IMG/VR virus record: IMGVR_UViG_3300036846_001340
Location: 1-21,969 of that record
Source of the DNA: a virus
Direction: 5' to 3' (one strand)
Length of the DNA: 21,969 nt
Shown: positions 19,640-21,969 of the stretch, piece after piece
Numbering within the stretch: position 1 is the stretch's first letter
Layout: the number at the start of each line of letters is the position of its first letter
The notes under the pieces: model-generated
The model's database searches: none
Told to the model about the DNA's origin: nothing
Seen by the model: only the letters and a program-made list of their open reading frames with translations
Made by a program: the position numbers and the translations under genes

Positions 19640-19839
19640 TGTGTCCGGCAGTGAGTGAAAGAATGTTGGGGGAGAAAGCGGCCGCCCGGCGTCTACGGAT
19701 CGCGGTCGGCACACTGCAGAACTGGCGCTGGCAGGGCAAGGGGCCCGCCTACATCAAGAGCGGGCGCACCGTCCTCTACGCCGAGTCCGACATCGTGGCC
19801 TGGCAGCTCGCCCAGCGCCAGGTGCCGAGCCGGTCGTGA
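19639..19839 (+). CDS. AlpA/excisionase-like helix-turn-helix protein
   Basis: A 66-aa protein if it starts at ATG 19639; ATG 19663 (MLGEKAAARRL) would give 58 aa and begins right at the domain. The pattern EKAAARRLRIAVGTLQNW, then RWQGKGPAYIKSGRTVLYAE and SDIVAWQ is the HTH_17 family, a winged-helix DNA-binding fold found in phage excisionases and AlpA-type regulators. With no integrase in the genome, an excisionase role is unlikely. It heads the early region next to a cluster of TTGAC motifs, so a transcription regulator, perhaps autoregulatory, is the better inference. Confidence 0.82.
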   Translation: MCPAVSERMLGEKAAARRLRIAVGTLQNWRWQGKGPAYIKSGRTVLYAESDIVAWQLAQRQVPSRS

Positions 19840-19863
19840 CTTTACATAACGATTGTTCGCGGC

Positions 19864-20241
19864 ATGGCTGAGTCGACGCTGGACTGGATCGAGCAGGCCG
19901 GTCGGGCCGGGGCCGAACTGAAGGCCCTGATCCGTGAGGCGCACGAGGCCACCCGCGACCTCCGCACGGTGCTGCGGGAGTTGGCCCAGGCCGAACGGTC
20001 GCTCGACGAGCGCCTTGAGCGCGCCCGTTTCGACTTCGTGGCCGAGGTGATCCGCGTTGCACTGGCCGACGTCGCGCCGGCGCTTGACTCCGCACGTGAC
20101 GCCATCGAGCGACGCGCCGCGAAAATCGAGGAGGAGCTTGACGCCGTGCACCGCGCCGCCACGGGAGTGCTGCGCCGATCGCGGTTGATGGAGGACGCTC
20201 TGGACGAGGCCGCGGCCCGCAATGGCAGAAGGGCGCCATGA
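19864..20241 (+). CDS. Coiled-coil protein of unknown function
   Basis: A 125-aa protein from ATG 19864, without a clear ribosome-binding site. It is almost entirely helical and charged, with heptads at ATRDLRTVLRELAQAERSLD and DSARDAIERRAAKIEEELDA, split by VAEVIRVALADVAPAL. The second half is basic at the end (LRRSRLM ... RNGRRAP). It overlaps the RecT-like gene by 4 nt (ATGA), suggesting cooperation in early DNA metabolism. A single-strand-binding or scaffold role is possible but unproven. Confidence 0.7.
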   Translation: MAESTLDWIEQAGRAGAELKALIREAHEATRDLRTVLRELAQAERSLDERLERARFDFVAEVIRVALADVAPALDSARDAIERRAAKIEEELDAVHRAATGVLRRSRLMEDALDEAAARNGRRAP

Positions 20242-21083
20242 GCGTCGAGCCCATGACCGGCGAGATCGTCCCGGCGTTCGCCGTGCGTGATTCCTTCGCC
20301 GTGATCCGCGACGTCGTGTTCCTGGCCGAGACGATCGCCAATACCGAGATGGTCCCGAGCGGCCTGCGGGGCAAGCCCGACGCCGTCTGCGCGGTGATCC
20401 TTTACGGCCACGAGCTGGGCCTGGGGCCGATGCAGAGTCTCAACACCATCAACATCATTTCCGGCCGCCCGTCGCTGTCCCCAGAAGGCATGCGCGCCCT
20501 GGTCATGTCGGCCGGCCACCAAATCCGGGTCCAAGGCGACGACGAGTCGGCGACGGCCCAGTGCCACCGCCGCGAGTGGGCCGCCGAGGAGTGGACCAGC
20601 CACACCTTCACCATGGCCGACGCCCAGCGCGCCGACCTGGTCGGCAAGCCGGGCTCTTCGTGGAAGAAATACCCACGCGCCATGCTCATGGCCCGCGCCA
20701 CCTCAGAAGCGTGCCGCGCCGACTTCTCCGACGTGATCCGCGGCCTGTCCTACACGACCGATGAAGTCATCGACATGACGCCACCGCCGCCGATGCCGAC
20801 CTCGGGGCTGAACCGCCAGAAGCAAGCTGCCCCGCGCCGCGCACCGGCGGGGAAGCGCGACGAGGGGCCTACCGACGCTAACGGCGAGCTGATCAAGGCC
20901 ACTGCCGAGCTTCAGTTGCGTCTCAACAGACTGAAGCCAGCCGACCGCGCCGCATTCCGTAAATGGCTGGACTCGGTGAACCTGGACTTTCCGCCAACCA
21001 CGCTGCGTGATTTCGCCGCCCAGGTGGCCGAGCTGGGCAAGATCGAAGAAGCCGCCGCGATCGATGCCGAAAACTACGAGTGA
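20238..21083 (+). CDS. RecT-family single-strand annealing protein
   Basis: A 281-aa protein from ATG 20238. The conserved part spans about residues 25-175: VVFLAETIANTEMVPSGLRG, AVILYGHELGLGPMQSLNTI, SGRPSLSPEGMRALVMSAG, a variable beta section and SWKKYPRAMLMARATSEACR, ending with the YTTDEV segment. This is the pattern of RecT-like annealing proteins of actinobacteriophages. They coat single strands and pair homologous DNA during replication or repair. The C-terminal 90 residues are a Pro/Arg-rich linker and a small helical domain (FRKWLDSV...). No partner exonuclease (RecE-like) is next to it; the VRR-NUC protein downstream may be a nuclease partner. Confidence 0.9.
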   Translation: MSVEPMTGEIVPAFAVRDSFAVIRDVVFLAETIANTEMVPSGLRGKPDAVCAVILYGHELGLGPMQSLNTINIISGRPSLSPEGMRALVMSAGHQIRVQGDDESATAQCHRREWAAEEWTSHTFTMADAQRADLVGKPGSSWKKYPRAMLMARATSEACRADFSDVIRGLSYTTDEVIDMTPPPPMPTSGLNRQKQAAPRRAPAGKRDEGPTDANGELIKATAELQLRLNRLKPADRAAFRKWLDSVNLDFPPTTLRDFAAQVAELGKIEEAAAIDAENYE

Positions 21084-21241
21084 TTTGCCCGATCTGTAAA
21101 ACCCGGCTCGAAGCAGTACTCGTGGTTCACGACGCCGATGGCGTGCCCGACCTCGAGGTGCGCGAAGCCTGGAGCCAGGCCGAACAGGCCGCCCTCTTGC
21201 GCGAGGCCGAACGGGGCGAGAAGGGCGACCCGACATGGTGA
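21080..21241 (+). CDS. 53-aa CxxC zinc-knuckle protein
   Basis: GTG 21080 overlaps the RecT-like stop (GTGA), and TGA is at 21239-21241. The product starts with MICPICKTRLEAVLVVHDAD and continues to a helical acidic part (VREAWSQAEQAALLREAERG). One CPIC pair is visible without a second pair, so zinc binding would need a partner or dimer. The function is unknown. Coupling to the RecT-like gene suggests an accessory role. Confidence 0.62.
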   Translation: MICPICKTRLEAVLVVHDADGVPDLEVREAWSQAEQAALLREAERGEKGDPTW

Positions 21242-21248
21242 GACGGTG

Positions 21249-21602
21249 ATGCCCTGGGTCTATCTCGACGACCATTTTGACGAACATCCGAAGGTGATCG
21301 ACGCCTTCGAGCTCGACACTCAAGCGCCGCTTCTTTTCGTTTCAAGCTTGGCCTATTGCCGACGCGGCGACACCAGCGGACGTGTGCCGGGAACCAAAGT
21401 GCGAGCCCTCCTCGGCTACCGGCCCAAGGCGCACCGCGCTCTCCTCGCCGTCGAGCTCTGGCACAAGGTTGGACCAGGGGAAACCATCGAAGTACACGAC
21501 TACGCCGAGTGGAACGGTGTCGCCGAAACCCGTTCCGCCTCGGCCCGGAACGCCGCACGGATCCGGTGGGGCAAAGAGCGAAACGAAAGGAACAAATCGT
21601 AA
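21249..21602 (+). CDS. Replication-initiator-like N-terminal domain protein, possibly truncated
   Basis: A 117-aa protein from ATG 21249 (GTG 21246 is an alternative). MPWVYLDDHFDEHPKVIDA, SSLAYCRRGDTSGRVPGT, ALLAVELWHKVGPGETIEV and HDYAEWN form the pattern of the N-terminal winged-helix domain of phage replication initiators/replisome organisers; SASARNAARIRWGK is the usual linker. In relatives the linker leads into a long Asn/Arg/Pro-rich tail. Here the frame ends at TAA 21600-21602, while the +1 frame continues with NRNAFAYAPRMRSHMPRHMP and LYPYPKT, which resembles such a tail. A frameshift, natural or programmed, is likely. It directly precedes the presumed origin. Confidence 0.72.
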   Translation: MPWVYLDDHFDEHPKVIDAFELDTQAPLLFVSSLAYCRRGDTSGRVPGTKVRALLGYRPKAHRALLAVELWHKVGPGETIEVHDYAEWNGVAETRSASARNAARIRWGKERNERNKS

Positions 21603-21728
21603 TGCGTTCGCATATGCGCCCCGTATGCGTTCGCACATGCCGAGGCATATGCCCGGCGATGCCCTCTACCCCTACCCAAAGACAATTACTTACATCTGTT
21701 AATTACTTTCAGTTGGGGGTGTGGATAA
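21602..21728. other. Putative replication origin (repeats, AT-rich stretch, DnaA box)
   Basis: Two 16-bp repeats ATGCGTTCGCA(T/C)ATGC start at 21602 and 21625, and a third partial repeat with GCATATGC lies at 21645-21652. They are followed by an AT-rich stretch (about 21679-21711), exceptional in this genome, and a perfect DnaA box at 21720-21728. Repeats, a melting region and a DnaA box next to an initiator-like gene are the normal parts of a phage or plasmid origin. Confidence 0.55.
21720..21728 (-). other. Perfect DnaA box
   Basis: TGTGGATAA is the complement of the consensus TTATCCACA. It is just beyond the AT-rich stretch and overlaps the beginning of the HNH frame (GTG 21721), so 21733 is preferred as that gene's start. 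Confidence 0.6.
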
Positions 21729-21732
21729 CGCT

Positions 21733-21969
21733 GTGACCAGCGAAAACGCGAGACCGATCCACATCTCGGAGCTGTTGGGCCGACTCCTCGACGAAATCGA
21801 GCGCCGAGGCACCACCACGACCTTCATCCGCTGGCTCTCGGATGAATGGCTCTGGGACGCCGACCGCCCCGATTTCAGGAGCATGTCCTACGCGGAATAT
21901 CTCCAGACCGAGCACTGGCAGACGACGCGCCGGGGTGCGCTCGTCCGCGCCGATTTCAAGTGCCAGCTC
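21733..21969 (+). CDS. HNH endonuclease, 5' part (continues at base 1)
   Basis: The frame starts at GTG 21733, with GGGGG at 21714-21718 upstream; GTG 21721 is an alternative. The protein begins VTSENARPIHISELLGRLLD and continues IERRGTTTTFIRWLSDEWLW before the zinc/HNH core. The helical N-terminal 60 residues are an extension not present in minimal HNH proteins and may bind DNA. The gene leaves the window after the CQL of its first zinc pair; the remainder is at 1-320. The family evidence is in that part. Confidence 0.88.
   Translation, partial: MTSENARPIHISELLGRLLDEIERRGTTTTFIRWLSDEWLWDADRPDFRSMSYAEYLQTEHWQTTRRGALVRADFKCQL
21788..21969. repeat. Terminal direct repeat, right copy
   Basis: This copy matches 1-182 except C21915 for T128, a silent change (His codon). 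It closes the map at about 21,787 bp. Confidence 0.95.

Noticed and set aside
1-21969. Integrase, repressor, tRNA genes, CRISPR arrays or insertion sequences
   Set aside because: No recombinase motifs, cloverleaf-like sequence, regularly spaced repeats or transposase frames were seen; the only HTH_17 protein is not sufficient evidence for lysogeny.

Overview
This window is a compact, GC-rich genome of a tailed bacteriophage with siphovirus architecture. Bases 1-182 recur at 21788-21969 with one synonymous difference (T128 versus C21915). The contig therefore almost certainly closes into a complete unit of about 21,787 bp, cut inside an HNH endonuclease gene. The host is probably a high-GC actinobacterium: genes are dense, GTG starts are common, stop/start overlaps of 1-4 nt are frequent, and the lysin ends in GYWLVA.../FAYGDA repeats typical of actinobacterial (notably acidimicrobial) surface proteins. 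No integrase, cI-like repressor, tRNA or CRISPR array was seen, so a virulent lifestyle is likely but not shown.

Layout. The early region crosses the contig ends (19430 to the end, then 1-2652). It holds an AlpA/Xis-like HTH protein, a coiled-coil protein, a RecT-like annealing protein, a CxxC mini-protein, a replication-initiator-like protein, a probable origin (repeats, AT-rich stretch and a perfect DnaA box, 21602-21728) and an HNH gene. These are followed by a sigma-region-4-like protein with two cysteine clusters, a VRR-NUC nuclease and several small Cys-rich or basic proteins. The packaging/head block (2630-8731) has HNH, TerS, TerL, portal, protease, HK97-fold capsid and adaptor. The neck/tail block (8728-15410) has tail tube, HK97-gp10-like protein, frameshifted tail chaperones, tape measure, distal tail and hub-like proteins. 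The lysis/spike block (16109-19429) has an amidase, a two-helix membrane ORF, a small tail protein, a pectate-lyase-fold spike with a collagen-like neck, and two small membrane proteins. A 13-bp hairpin then closes the late transcription unit.

Only three genes are on the minus strand: a 55-aa protein between TerL and portal, and two homing-type HNH genes. The most interesting observation concerns those two. Each lies antisense exactly at the start of a plus-strand gene (tape measure, lysin). Each has its stop codon inside an abandoned copy of that gene's first codons (MAGPS; VAL/MAL). In each case a second copy of the start, with its own ribosome-binding site, lies 17-19 nt beyond the HNH start codon. 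This looks like a gene-start-regenerating mode of intergenic homing-endonuclease insertion. Other unusual points are a canonical slippery heptamer in the chaperone gene, an internal Shine-Dalgarno start within the lysin, a holin-like ORF without a usable start codon, and an apparently frameshifted replication protein overlapping origin-like repeats.
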